Source of the DNA: CAIWHR01 sp963709525 | GTDB lineage: Bacteria > Pseudomonadota > Gammaproteobacteria > Burkholderiales > Casimicrobiaceae | Direction: 5' to 3' | Length of the DNA: 64,000 bases | Assembly: GCA_963709525.1 (NCBI GenBank) | Contig: CAVPXB010000014.1 | Coordinates: forward strand, 124,001 to 188,000 | Shown: one piece after another, positions 10,301 through 19,165 of the stretch | How the letters are laid out: the number at the start of each line of letters is the position of its first letter | Position numbering within the stretch: position 1 is the stretch's first letter | The notes under the pieces: generated by a model | What the model was told of the DNA's origin: nothing | Database searches by the model: none | Seen by the model: the letters and a program-made list of their open reading frames with translations, nothing else | Translations under genes and position numbers: made by a program

Positions 10301-12925
10301 TCAGGCGTCGGCGGGTGGCAGTTCGTCCGGATTGGGAGGCGTCTCGCCGCCGCCCTCGCCGTCGCCGTTCCCAAGGACGACCTCGTCCTCGCGTTCGGCG
10401 ACGCGCTCCAGCCCCGCCAGCGTTTCGCCGTCGTCGAGATGGATCAGCGTGACCCCCTGCGTCGGGCGGCCCATTTCGCGGATCGCTTTCACCGGCGTGC
10501 GGATGAGCACGCCCCCGGTGGAAATCAGCATCACCTCGTCGTCCGGGCGCACCAGCGCCGCCGCGACGACCTGGCCGTTGCGCTCGCTTTGCGAAATGGC
10601 GATCATGCCCTTCGTGCCGCGGCCGTGGCGGGTGTATTCGACGATCGGCGTGCGCTTGCCGTAGCCGTTCACGGTCGCGGTGAGCACCGACTGGGTTTCG
10701 TCCTCGGCGACGAGCATCGAGATCACCGTCTGCGTGGGCTCCAGCGCCATCCCGCGCACCCCGTGCGCGGTGCGGCCCATCGGGCGCACGTCGTTCTCGT
10801 CGAAGCGCACCGCCTTGCCTCCGGAGCTGAACAGCATCACGTCGTGCGTGCCGTCGGTCAGCGCCACGCCGATCAGCGTGTCGCCTTCGCTCAAGTCGAC
10901 GGCGATGATCCCGGCCGTGCGCGGCCGCGAGAACTCGGACAACGGCGTCTTCTTCACCGTTCCCATCGCCGTCGCCATGAACACAAACTGCGTTTCGGTG
11001 AATTCCTTGACCGGCAGGACGGCGGTGATCTTCTCGTTGTCGGCCAGCGGCACGAGGTTGATGATCGGCTTGCCGCGCGCGATGCGCGAGCCCTGCGGCA
11101 CGTTGTAGACCTTGAGCCAGTAGACGCGGCCGAGGTTGGAGAAGCACAGGATGAAGTCGTGCGTGTTGGCGATGAACAGGCGATCGATGAAATCGTCCTC
11201 CTTGGTCGCCGTTGCCTGCCGCCCCCGTCCGCCGCGCTTCTGCGCCCGGTATTCTGCCACCGGCTGCGCCTTCATGTAGCCGCCGTGCGACAGCGTGACG
11301 ACCATGTCTTCGGGCGCGATCAGGTCCTCGAGCGACAGATCGACGCCCTGGGCGATGATCTCCGAGCGGCGCGCGTCGCCGAACTGGTCGCGGATTCCCG
11401 TCAGCTCGTCGTCGATGACGGCCGTCACGCGCGCGGGCTTGGCGAGGATGTCGAGCAGATCGACGATCAGCGCCATCACGTCCCGGTACTCGCCGACGAT
11501 CTTGTCCTGCTCGAGGCCGGTCAGCCGCTGCAGGCGCAGTTCGAGGATGGCCTGCGTCTGCGCTTCCGACAGCCTGTAACCGCCGGCAGCCGCCTGCCAG
11601 CCGAAATCGGGCGCGAGGCCCTCCGGACGCGCCGCGTCGGCTGCCGCGCGCAGAAGCATCTCCTCGACCACCGTCGAGCGCCAGACGCGCGCCATCAGCG
11701 CGACCTTGGCTTCGGCCGGCGTTGCCGCCGCCTTGATCAGCGCGATGATCTCGTCGACGTTGGACAGCGCGACGGCGAGGCCTTCGAGGATGTGGCCGCG
11801 CTCGCGCGCCTTGCGCAGCTCGTAACGCGTGCGGCGCACCACGATTTCGCGCCGATGCAGCAGGAAATACTCGATGAACTGCTTGAGGTTCAGCAGCCGC
11901 GGCTGGCCGTCGACCAGCGCCACCATGTTCATGCCGAAGCTGTCCTGCAACTGCGTGAGCTTGTACAGGTTGTTGAGGATGATCTCCGGCATTTCGCCGC
12001 GTTTCAACTCGATCACGACCCGCATGCCCGACTTGTCGGATTCGTCGCGCAGGTCGGAGATGCCCTCGATCTTCTTCTCGCGCACCAGCTCGCCGATGCG
12101 GATCAGTAGATTGGCCTTGTTCACCTGGTACGGGATTTCGTCGACGATGATCGCCTGCCGCTCGCCCTTGCCGATGTCCTCGATGTGCGTGCGGGCGCGG
12201 ATCACCACCCGCCCGCGGCCGGTACGGTATCCCTCGCGCACGCCTTCGAGGCCGTAGATGAATCCGGCGGTGGGGAAATCGGGCGCCGGCACGAGCTCGA
12301 TCAGCTCGTCGATCGTCGTCCCCGGCTGGTGCAGGAGCGCGAGGCAGGCGCCGATGACTTCGGTCAGGTTGTGCGGCGGTATGTTGGTCGCCATGCCGAC
12401 CGCGATGCCGGACGAGCCGTTGACCAGGAGGTTGGGCAGGCGCGACGGCAACACCGTCGGCTCCTGCTCCTTGCCGTCGTAATTGGGCGCGAAATCGACG
12501 GTCTCCTTGTCGATGTCGGCGGTGAGCTCGTTGGTGATCTTCTGCAGCCGGCACTCGGTGTAGCGCATCGCCGCGGCGTTGTCGCCGTCGACCGAGCCGA
12601 AATTGCCCTGACCGTCGATCAACGGGTAGCGCAGCGAAAAGCTCTGCGCCATCCGCACCAGCGTGTCGTAGATGGCCATGTCGCCGTGCGGATGGTATTT
12701 GCCCATCACGTCGCCGACGACGCGGGCACACTTGACGTACGGCCGGTTCCAGACGGTATTGGCTTCGTGCATCGCGAAAAGCACGCGCCGGTGCACGGGT
12801 TTGAGGCCGTCCCGAACGTCCGGCAGTGCCCGGCCCACGATTACGCTCATCGCATAATCGAGGTAAGAATGACGCATTTCGGCTTCGAGGCTGACCGGGA
12901 GGGTCTCTTTGGCAAACGGCTGCAT
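10301..12925 (-). CDS. gyrA: DNA gyrase subunit A
   Basis: An 874-residue type IIA topoisomerase subunit. The N-terminal breakage-reunion domain has the catalytic tyrosine at residue 122 (AAMRYTECRL). The C-terminal half has pinwheel beta-repeats, including the GyrA box (QKRGGRGRQ), and ends in an acidic tail. With GyrB it introduces negative supercoils. Residue 83 in the quinolone-resistance region is Met (HGDMAIYD) where Ser or Thr is usual; Asp87 is kept. The ATG at 12925 is fixed by the conserved N-terminus, although the leader is C-rich with no Shine-Dalgarno. It heads the long minus-strand operon. Confidence 0.97.
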   Translation of the reverse strand: MQPFAKETLPVSLEAEMRHSYLDYAMSVIVGRALPDVRDGLKPVHRRVLFAMHEANTVWNRPYVKCARVVGDVMGKYHPHGDMAIYDTLVRMAQSFSLRYPLIDGQGNFGSVDGDNAAAMRYTECRLQKITNELTADIDKETVDFAPNYDGKEQEPTVLPSRLPNLLVNGSSGIAVGMATNIPPHNLTEVIGACLALLHQPGTTIDELIELVPAPDFPTAGFIYGLEGVREGYRTGRGRVVIRARTHIEDIGKGERQAIIVDEIPYQVNKANLLIRIGELVREKKIEGISDLRDESDKSGMRVVIELKRGEMPEIILNNLYKLTQLQDSFGMNMVALVDGQPRLLNLKQFIEYFLLHRREIVVRRTRYELRKARERGHILEGLAVALSNVDEIIALIKAAATPAEAKVALMARVWRSTVVEEMLLRAAADAARPEGLAPDFGWQAAAGGYRLSEAQTQAILELRLQRLTGLEQDKIVGEYRDVMALIVDLLDILAKPARVTAVIDDELTGIRDQFGDARRSEIIAQGVDLSLEDLIAPEDMVVTLSHGGYMKAQPVAEYRAQKRGGRGRQATATKEDDFIDRLFIANTHDFILCFSNLGRVYWLKVYNVPQGSRIARGKPIINLVPLADNEKITAVLPVKEFTETQFVFMATAMGTVKKTPLSEFSRPRTAGIIAVDLSEGDTLIGVALTDGTHDVMLFSSGGKAVRFDENDVRPMGRTAHGVRGMALEPTQTVISMLVAEDETQSVLTATVNGYGKRTPIVEYTRHGRGTKGMIAISQSERNGQVVAAALVRPDDEVMLISTGGVLIRTPVKAIREMGRPTQGVTLIHLDDGETLAGLERVAEREDEVVLGNGDGEGGGETPPNPDELPPADA

Positions 12926-12951
12926 GGGGGGCGGGAGTCTTTGGGGGCGGG
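12926..12951 (+). other. G-quadruplex motif abutting the gyrA start codon
   Basis: Plus-strand G-runs at 12926-12931, 12933-12935, 12943-12947 and 12949-12951 are separated by loops of 1, 7 and 1 nt, which satisfies the canonical G4 pattern. The motif touches the gyrA ATG and lies on the gyrA template strand; the coding strand is correspondingly C-rich. Folding is not shown by sequence alone. Confidence 0.6.
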
Positions 12952-13334
12952 CGTTGAAAAAGGGCCGGGCGATGCGGGTTCAGCTTGGGCGGGGGGCATC
13001 AACGGCGGCGCGGTAGGCGAAAAGGCGCCGATTGCCAAAAAAACCGAAGCAGACAGCTCCGCCATCAAGTCGACAGCGCTGGAACCAACACAAGCGAGCG
13101 ACCAAGGTCATTGAAAACGTGGAATTTTATCACGTCGTTGCATCGCTGCGACACTCGCCCCTCCGGTGTGGCGAAAACCGGACTTTCTTTTGCACGGTGA
13201 AGGGCGCCATGCTATAGTTTTCGCCGAAACAAGGAATTCCACGCGTGTGTGACTGACAGGACTATCGACCACCGCGCGATTTTTCCGGGTTCGCAAAAAA
13301 CCTGTTTAAAACCAAAGCCAAAAGGGGTGAAACA
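12952..13334. other. Divergent gyrA / ompA intergenic region
   Basis: About 380 nt without a supportable gene. It holds the ompA promoter (13190-13218) with an untranslated leader of roughly 110 nt and a purine-rich Shine-Dalgarno (AAAAGGGGTGAAAC) before the ompA ATG. On the minus strand a possible gyrA -10 (TAAAAT, at 13129-13124) lies about 200 nt from the gyrA start, with only a poor -35 18 nt further upstream. No tRNA-like or terminator fold was seen. Confidence 0.5.
13190..13218 (+). promoter_or_regulatory. Sigma-70 promoter for ompA
   Basis: TTGCAC (13190-13195) and TATAGT (13213-13218) are spaced by exactly 17 nt, each one mismatch from consensus. Transcription would start near 13225, giving a leader of about 110 nt, which is in line with abundantly expressed OmpA mRNAs that have long structured 5' ends. 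Confidence 0.75.
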
Positions 13335-14113
13335 ATGACTCAACGTCTCGTTACCGGTGTCCTGGTGGGCGCAATTGCGACCGTGTTCGCCGGCGGCGTT
13401 GCCGCACAACAAGCCGATCCGAAAGGCTATGTGCCCGGGCACGGCACCCGCCAGCCCGGGCTACGTGAGCACCGGCGCCGCCGACGCCGACCGACGGCAC
13501 GCTGAAGAGCGGCGTCTACAACGGTTCCAAGGGCCTCGCCGGCAACCTTTGCTGGCGTACCGGTTACTGGGCGCCGAGCATGGCGACCATCGAATGCGAT
13601 CCGGACCTGGTGCCGAAGCCGCCCGCACCGGCGCCCGCACCCGTGGCCGCGCCTGCACCTGTGGTAGCGCCCCCGCCCCCGCCGGCCCCCGCGCCGAGGC
13701 CCGCCCCCGCGCCCGCCCCCGCCGTGCAGAAGATCACGCTGGCCTCGAAGGCGCTGTTCGACTTCGACAAGGCCGTCCTGAAGCCCGAAGGCAAAGCCGC
13801 CATCGACGCCGACGTCATCAACAAGCTGAAGGACGTGCAAAAGCTTGAACTGGTGCTGGTCACGGGTCACACCGACCGCATCGGCTCGCAAGCCTACAAC
13901 CAGAAACTGTCCGAGCGCCGCGCCAATGCGGTCCGTGACTACCTGGTCTCGAAGGGTGTCGCCAAGGACAAGATCGAAACCCTCGGCATGGGCAAGACCC
14001 AGCCGGTCCCGGGCGTCAAGTGCGAGATGAAGGACCGCAAGGCGCTGATCGCCTGCCTCGCGCCGAACCGTCGCGTCGAAGTCGAAGTCAAGGGCGAAGC
14101 CGTCAAGCGCTGA
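13335..14113 (+). CDS. ompA: OmpA family outer-membrane protein, frameshifted twice as read
   Basis: The gene starts MTQRLVTGVLVGAIATVFAG (signal peptide, cleaved near VAA-QQ) and is read in three frames. Dropping one G in the CCCGGG run near 13436 restores VPGTAPASPGYVSTGAADAD. Dropping one C near 13493 restores DGTLKSGVYNGSKG, after which the frame is open to the stop at 14113. A Pro/Ala-rich linker (13613-13728) joins a short N-terminal region to an intact OmpA peptidoglycan-binding domain (FDFDKAVLKPEG, GHTDRIGSQAYNQKLSERRA). There is no 8-strand barrel, as in Rmp-type proteins. The open part from 13580 alone would lack a signal peptide. The shifts are probably sequence errors. Strong promoter upstream, terminator downstream. 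Confidence 0.85.
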
Positions 14114-14137
14114 CCCCCTGTCACCCGACTGAAAAAG

Positions 14138-14163
14138 GCCCCGCCTGCGAGCGGGGCTTTTTT
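14138..14163 (+). terminator. Rho-independent terminator after ompA
   Basis: GCCCCGC (14138-14144) pairs with GCGGGGC (14151-14157) around a 6-nt loop and runs straight into TTTTTT. This is a textbook intrinsic terminator 24 nt past the ompA stop. It implies that mtaD has its own promoter in the following 55 nt. Confidence 0.92.
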
Positions 14164-14218
14164 CGTCGGGGCCCGTCTCGGGGTTGGGCGATAATCGCGA
14201 CATGCGGATGCCTTTGCC

Positions 14219-15526
14219 ATGCAAGACGTAGACCTGCGCCTCGACCCCGAATGGATCATCCCGGTGGATACGCCGGGGGCGCTCGCCGCGCATTCGCTCA
14301 TCGTCGATGGCGGGCGCATCGTGGCGCTGGTCCCCGCGGCCGTTGCCGGGCAGCGCTTCGCGCCGCGCGAACACATCGAGTTGCCGCGCCACGCGCTGAT
14401 TCCGGGGCTCGTCAACGCGCACACGCACGCGGCGATGACGCTGTTCCGCGGCATCGCCGACGACGTCCCGCTGGACGTCTGGCTCGAACAGCACATCTGG
14501 CCGCGCGAGGGGCGGTTTGCAGCGCCCGATTTCGTCTACGACGGCGCGCGGCTGGCGGCCGCCGAAATGCTCAAGGGCGGCGTCACCTGCTGCAACGACA
14601 TGTATTTCTTCCCCGAGGCGACGGCCAGGGCGTTTCTCGACGTCGGGATGCGGGCGATGCTGGGGCTGCCGGTGCTGGACTTTCCGACGCCCTACGCAGC
14701 GGATCCCGATGGCTATCTGCAGAAGGGCCTGGCCGTGCGCGACGCCTTCAAGCACGAGTCGAAGCTCACGTTTTCGCTGGCACCGCACGCGCCTTACACC
14801 GTAGGCGATCCCGCCTGGGAGAAGACGATCGTCTATGCCCGCCAGCTTGACCTGCCGATCCAGACGCACCTCGCCGAGACCGCGGCCGAGCTTTCGCGCA
14901 GCCGCGAACTTCACGGCGACACGCCCCTCGCTCGTCTGCATCGGCTGGGCGCGACCGGTCCCAATTTCATCGCCATCCACGCGGTGCATCTCGATCCCGC
15001 CGACATCGATCTCCTGGTCACCCACGGCGGACACGTGGTCCATTGCCCCGCGTCCAACATGAAACTGGGCTGCGGCATCGCGCCCGTCACCGCCTATGCC
15101 GCGCGCGGCATCAACGTCGCCCTCGGCACCGACGGCGCGGCGTCGAACAACCGCCAGGATCTCTTCGGCGAGATGCGCCTCGCCGCGCTGCTGGCCAAGG
15201 TTTCGACCGGCGACCCCGCCGCGTTTCCGGCCGCGCAGGCGTTGCGCGCGGCCACGCTGGGCGGCGCGCAGGCGCTGGGCATCGATGCCGATGCGGGATC
15301 GCTGACACCGGGCAAGGCGGCCGACCTGGTCGCGGTGGACCTGGGCGGAATCGCGACCACGCCCTGTTACGATCCCATTTCGCATCTCGTTCACGCCGCC
15401 GGACGCGAAGCGGTCACCCACGTCTGGGTCGACGGCCGACATGTCGTCGCCAATCGCCGGCTCACCACCGCCGACGAAGCCGCCCTGCTCGGCCGCGCGC
15501 GGGTCTGGCAGGAGAAACTGCAATGA
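14219..15526 (+). CDS. mtaD: 5-methylthioadenosine / S-adenosylhomocysteine deaminase
   Basis: A 435-residue amidohydrolase of the TRZ/ATZ family. Metal ligands are visible as NAHTHAAMTLFRG, then HLAET, then the late histidine (IAIHAVHL) and aspartate (GTDGAASNN). The catalytic-site order matches MTA/SAH deaminases, which convert methylthioadenosine to methylthioinosine. A guanine or 8-oxoguanine deaminase is a less likely alternative. Its stop overlaps the ubiG start (ATGA), so the two are coupled. ubiG methylation produces SAH, a possible substrate, which makes the pairing sensible. A methylthioinosine-phosphorylase-type gene lies at 24114. Confidence 0.88.
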   Translation: MQDVDLRLDPEWIIPVDTPGALAAHSLIVDGGRIVALVPAAVAGQRFAPREHIELPRHALIPGLVNAHTHAAMTLFRGIADDVPLDVWLEQHIWPREGRFAAPDFVYDGARLAAAEMLKGGVTCCNDMYFFPEATARAFLDVGMRAMLGLPVLDFPTPYAADPDGYLQKGLAVRDAFKHESKLTFSLAPHAPYTVGDPAWEKTIVYARQLDLPIQTHLAETAAELSRSRELHGDTPLARLHRLGATGPNFIAIHAVHLDPADIDLLVTHGGHVVHCPASNMKLGCGIAPVTAYAARGINVALGTDGAASNNRQDLFGEMRLAALLAKVSTGDPAAFPAAQALRAATLGGAQALGIDADAGSLTPGKAADLVAVDLGGIATTPCYDPISHLVHAAGREAVTHVWVDGRHVVANRRLTTADEAALLGRARVWQEKLQ

Positions 15527-16260
15527 TCGTCACCCCCGCGTCGCCCGCCTCGGCCAATGTGGACGCCGGCGAACTGGCGAAGTTCGCTGCGCTCGCCCAT
15601 CACTGGTGGGATCCCGAGAGCACGATGTTCGGGCCGCTGCACAAGCTCAATCCGCTGCGCCTCGACTGGATCGAAACGGTGGTCGGCGGACTCGGCGGCA
15701 AGACCGTCGTCGACGTGGGCTGCGGCGGCGGGATCCTCTCCGAAGCGATGGCGAGCCGGGGCGCCGAGGTCCTCGGCATCGACCTCGGCGACAAGCAGCT
15801 CGGGGTCGCGAAGTTGCACAAGCTCGAATCGGGCACGACCGCGAGCTATCGCCTGATCGCCGCCGAAGCGCTGGCGGCGGAAACTCCGGCGGCCTTCGAT
15901 GTCGTCACCTGCATGGAAATGCTGGAGCACGTGCCCGATCCCGCATCGACGATCGCGGCCTGCGCGACACTGGTGAAACCCGGCGGCAGCGTGGTCATTT
16001 CGACGCTCAACCGCAATCCCAAGTCGTACCTCATGGCGATCGTCGGCGCCGAATACGTGCTCGGCTTGCTGCCTCGCGGCACGCACGACTACGCGAAGTT
16101 CCTCACCCCCTCGGAGCTGTCGGCGCACGCGCGCCGCGGCGGGCTCGACGTCACCGAACTCGCCGGCATCGGCTACAACCCGCTCACCAGAACGTTCCGC
16201 CTGGTGCGCGACACGTCGGTCAACTATCTGGTCGCCCTGCGCCGCCGCAGCGATGCCTGA
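15523..16260 (+). CDS. ubiG: Ubiquinone biosynthesis O-methyltransferase
   Basis: A 245-residue class I SAM methyltransferase. It begins with the UbiG-typical FAALAHHWWDPES segment and has the SAM motif VVDVGCGGGILSEA, followed by GIDLGDKQL. It carries out both O-methylations in the ubiquinone pathway on the inner face of the membrane. The start overlaps the mtaD stop by 4 nt, and its last 8 nt overlap the gph start. The ompA-(mtaD)-ubiG-gph order is usual in Betaproteobacteria except for the inserted mtaD. Confidence 0.95.
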   Translation: MIVTPASPASANVDAGELAKFAALAHHWWDPESTMFGPLHKLNPLRLDWIETVVGGLGGKTVVDVGCGGGILSEAMASRGAEVLGIDLGDKQLGVAKLHKLESGTTASYRLIAAEALAAETPAAFDVVTCMEMLEHVPDPASTIAACATLVKPGGSVVISTLNRNPKSYLMAIVGAEYVLGLLPRGTHDYAKFLTPSELSAHARRGGLDVTELAGIGYNPLTRTFRLVRDTSVNYLVALRRRSDA

Positions 16261-16944
16261 AGCCGCGCCGCAGCCACGCGTGCTGGCGGTGACTGCCGTT
16301 CTGTTCGACCTCGACGGCACGCTCGCCGACACCGCACCCGACCTCTCCGCCGCCTTGAATCGTGTTCGTTCGGACCGGGGACTGCCCCCGCTGCCCTACC
16401 TCGCGTTGCGGCCCTTCGCCTCGCACGGCGCGCGCGGGCTGATCGGGGCGGGTTTCGGGCTTGCGCCCGCGGACCCGGAATTCGCGGCGCTGCGCGACGC
16501 GTTTCTCGCCCACTACGAGGCGGCGCTGTGCGTTGATTCCGCACTGTTCGACGAAGTCCTGCCGCTGCTTGACGCGATCGAGGCGCGCGGTCTGGCTGGG
16601 GCATCGTCACCAACAAGCTCACCCGCTACACGTTGCCATTGCTCGATCAGCTGCAGTTGTCCCCGCGCGCGGGGGCCGTCGTCTGCGGCGACACGACGCC
16701 GCATGCCAAGCCGCACCCGGCGCCGCTGCTGCATGCCGCCCAGGCGCTTGGCGTGCTGCCGGCGCAATGCCTTTACGTGGGGGACGCGCAGCGCGACATC
16801 GAAGCGGGCGTGGCGGCCGGGATGCCCGCCATCGTTGCCCGCTATGGCTACATCGAGCCCGGCGACACGCCGGACGCCTGGCCCGCGATCGGCCACATCG
16901 ATCGTCCCTTTGCGCTGCTCGACTGGTTGCCGGCTTCGGATTGA
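16253..16944 (+). CDS. gph: Phosphoglycolate phosphatase, frameshifted as read
   Basis: A HAD-family phosphatase. Motif I is FDLDGTLADTAPDL near residue 20. Frame 1 runs to about 16597, then the correct protein (WGIVTNKLTRYTLPLLDQL) continues one frame over to the stop at 16944, with motif III around HAKPHP and motif IV GDAQRDIEAGVAAGM. Adding one base at GGCTGGGG near 16598 rejoins them into a protein of about 230 residues. It dephosphorylates 2-phosphoglycolate, for example from DNA repair. It overlaps ubiG by 8 nt and is convergent with the GspC-like gene 11 nt away. Sequence error is the likelier explanation. Confidence 0.85.
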
Positions 16945-16955
16945 CCGGCGCCGTT

Positions 16956-17864
16956 TCAGCGGGCGCCGGCGCCGCAGGCGCTGGCATTGACGAGCAGCAG
17001 CTCGAGATCGCTGCCGTCGCGGACGGCCTTGACCCGCACCGCCTGGTTGCCCTGCAGCGGCTTCACCACGGCAACGATGAGATCGGCGGCGGCGGTGAGG
17101 CGGATGCCATTGGCCTCGCGCAGCGAATCGCCCGGCTTCAAACCGAGCATCGCGGCAAAACCGCCTCCCTCGCTGATGCGCAGCCCCGCGGATGATGCGG
17201 TCAGCAGCGGCTTCCAGGTGTCCGGTTGCGCGGCCAGCCCGCCCAGCAGTTCGGCATTGAGGCGGTAGATGTTGCCCTTGAATCCCGGCGGCGCGGCGCA
17301 GGCGCTGCGATCGGCGCCGGACCGGGCCGCCGATGCCGGTGCGGCGCGCGTCACCAGCGCGGCACCGGGCGCGGGCCGCAGCAGGATCTCGCGCGTTTCG
17401 CCACCATCGCGCACGCGCACCCGATCCGGGAACACGGCAATGAGCTCCGCCCCCGCCGCGACCTCCGCTCCGACGTCGACGAGTACGGGGCCGCGATCGG
17501 GCAGGCGAAACAGCGCCTGCCCCTTACCCCCGGCGCCCGCGAGGACGCCGAGCAAGCGGGCGTCTGCCGGCAGCGTGCTCGCGATCGTCGAAGGACCCGC
17601 GGCGACCGGAGGCACGGGATCTGCGCGTCCGAACGGCGCCGCCGCCGCGATCAGCAGCGCCGCACTTTCCGGAACCGCAGCGGGCGGGGGCAAGGTCGGC
17701 GCGGGAGTCGCGATGCGCCAGAACCAGGTCGCCACGACGAGGCACAGCGCTGCCAGCGCGGTCACCGTCGCAGCCAATGCCGCAAGACGCCACGACCAGG
17801 GCAGCGAAACCGCGGCGTTTGCCGCCGAACGCGCATCCGCGCTCACGTATAATTTTCGTCCCAT
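16956..17864 (-). CDS. gspC: Type II secretion GspC-like protein with PDZ domain
   Basis: A protein of 302 residues from the ATG at 17864 (MGRKLYVSADARS). Longer in-frame starts would run deep into the divergent dapC. It has a short cytoplasmic N-terminus, one membrane helix (about 27-50), a Pro-rich linker, an HR-like domain (ARLLGVLAGAGGKGQALFR) and a C-terminal PDZ-like region (FAAMLGLKPGDSLREANGI). GspC links the inner-membrane platform to the secretin. No other gsp gene is nearby, so it is an isolated copy. It could also be a general PDZ membrane protein. It ends 11 nt from the gph stop. Confidence 0.65.
   Translation of the reverse strand: MGRKLYVSADARSAANAAVSLPWSWRLAALAATVTALAALCLVVATWFWRIATPAPTLPPPAAVPESAALLIAAAAPFGRADPVPPVAAGPSTIASTLPADARLLGVLAGAGGKGQALFRLPDRGPVLVDVGAEVAAGAELIAVFPDRVRVRDGGETREILLRPAPGAALVTRAAPASAARSGADRSACAAPPGFKGNIYRLNAELLGGLAAQPDTWKPLLTASSAGLRISEGGGFAAMLGLKPGDSLREANGIRLTAAADLIVAVVKPLQGNQAVRVKAVRDGSDLELLLVNASACGAGAR
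17848..17853 (+). promoter_or_regulatory. Consensus -10 hexamer for dapC
   Basis: A perfect TATAAT lies 20 nt upstream of the dapC ATG and inside the 5' end of the divergent GspC-like gene. No good -35 is seen at 16-18 nt spacing. Only 9 nt separate the two divergent start codons, so the promoters must overlap coding DNA. Confidence 0.4.
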
Positions 17865-17873
17865 GTCCAGAGT

Positions 17874-19076
17874 ATGTACGCCGTGAATCCGCGCCTGTCC
17901 CGCCTGCATCCCTATCCGTTCGAGCGACTGCGGCAATGGGTCGCCGGCGTCGTGCCCAATCCCGATTTCAAGCCGATCAATCTGTCGATCGGCGAACCCA
18001 AGCATCCGACGCCGGACCTGCTGCTCGACGCGCTGAAGGCCGGTGCCGGCAGCATCGCGCATTATCCCATGACCATCGGTACCCCCGCTTTGCGCGAAGC
18101 GATCGCGGGTTGGCTGATGCGCCGCCACGCGCTGCCCGCGATCGACGCGGCGACGCAGGTGCTGCCGGTGCTCGGCAGCCGCGAGGCTCTGTTTTCATTC
18201 GCGCAAACCGTCATCGATCCGTCCCGCGCCGGCGCCGCGGTGGTGATGCCCAATCCCTTCTACCAGATCTACGAAGGCGCGGCGCTTCTGGCGGGTGCCG
18301 AGGCCTTCCCGGTCAATGGCGCCCCGGCGCAGCGATTCGCCACGCCGTGGCAGGACGTTCCCGAGTCCGTGTGGGCGCGCACGCAACTCGTCTTCGTCTG
18401 CTCCCCCGACAACCCCACCGGACGCGTCACGTCGCTGGACGAATGGGCGGCGCTGTTCGAGCTCTCCGACCGCTTTGGCTTCGTGATTGCCGCGGACGAG
18501 TGCTATTCGGAGGTCTTTTTCGATGAAGCGAAGGCGCCGCTGGGCTCGCTGGCCGCGGCGCATGCGCTCGGCCGCGCGGGTTTCCCCCGGCTCGTTGCCT
18601 TCGGCAGCCTGTCCAAGCGCTCGAACGCGCCCGGACTGCGCTCGGGTTACGTGGCGGGCGATGCGGCGCTGGTGAAGGCCTTCCTGCTCTACCGGACCTA
18701 TCACGGATCGGCCATGTCGCCGGCCGTCGAAGCGGCGAGCCGCGCCGCCTGGAACGATGAAGCGCACGTGCGCGCCAACCGCCTCCAGTACGCTGCCAAG
18801 TTCGCGCTGCTGCAGCCGCGTCTTGCGGCCGTGCTGCCCTGCGCGATGCCCGACGCGGCCTTCTATCTGTGGGCCCGGACGCCGATCGACGATGCCGAGT
18901 TCGCGCGCCGGCTGCTGAGGGAGAAGAACGTGGCCGTTCTGCCCGGCAGCTTTTTCGGGCGCACGGCAGGCGGCGTCAATCCTGGCGCGGGATACGTGCG
19001 CATCGCACTGGTCGCGCCGGGCGACGAGTGCATTGATGCGATCGATCGCATCATCGACTTCACGCGCTTGCTCTGA
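17874..19076 (+). CDS. dapC: Succinyldiaminopimelate (N-succinyl-L,L-DAP) aminotransferase
   Basis: A 400-residue class I PLP aminotransferase. It shows SIGEPKHPTPDLLLDAL near the N-terminus, SPDNPTGRVTS, and the PLP lysine in FGSLSKRSNAPGLRSGY. DapC transaminates N-succinyl-2-amino-6-ketopimelate in the succinylase branch of lysine and peptidoglycan synthesis. The assignment over other class I aminotransferases rests on dapD directly downstream. ATG at 17874 is used; a GTG at 17883 would give the more typical MNPRLSRLHPYPFERL start. dapD begins 89 nt after the stop. Confidence 0.92.
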   Translation: MYAVNPRLSRLHPYPFERLRQWVAGVVPNPDFKPINLSIGEPKHPTPDLLLDALKAGAGSIAHYPMTIGTPALREAIAGWLMRRHALPAIDAATQVLPVLGSREALFSFAQTVIDPSRAGAAVVMPNPFYQIYEGAALLAGAEAFPVNGAPAQRFATPWQDVPESVWARTQLVFVCSPDNPTGRVTSLDEWAALFELSDRFGFVIAADECYSEVFFDEAKAPLGSLAAAHALGRAGFPRLVAFGSLSKRSNAPGLRSGYVAGDAALVKAFLLYRTYHGSAMSPAVEAASRAAWNDEAHVRANRLQYAAKFALLQPRLAAVLPCAMPDAAFYLWARTPIDDAEFARRLLREKNVAVLPGSFFGRTAGGVNPGAGYVRIALVAPGDECIDAIDRIIDFTRLL

Positions 19077-19165
19077 CGCGCCTGCCGCCGGCACCGCCTG
19101 GGCGCCCGCATCGGGAATCGGCATCGGGATCGCGGTAAAATGCCGGTTTTCCCTGGAACCCATTC

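Noticed and set aside
13613..13728. Pro/Ala repeats as a possible repeat element
   Set aside because: They encode the flexible linker of the OmpA protein, a usual feature.
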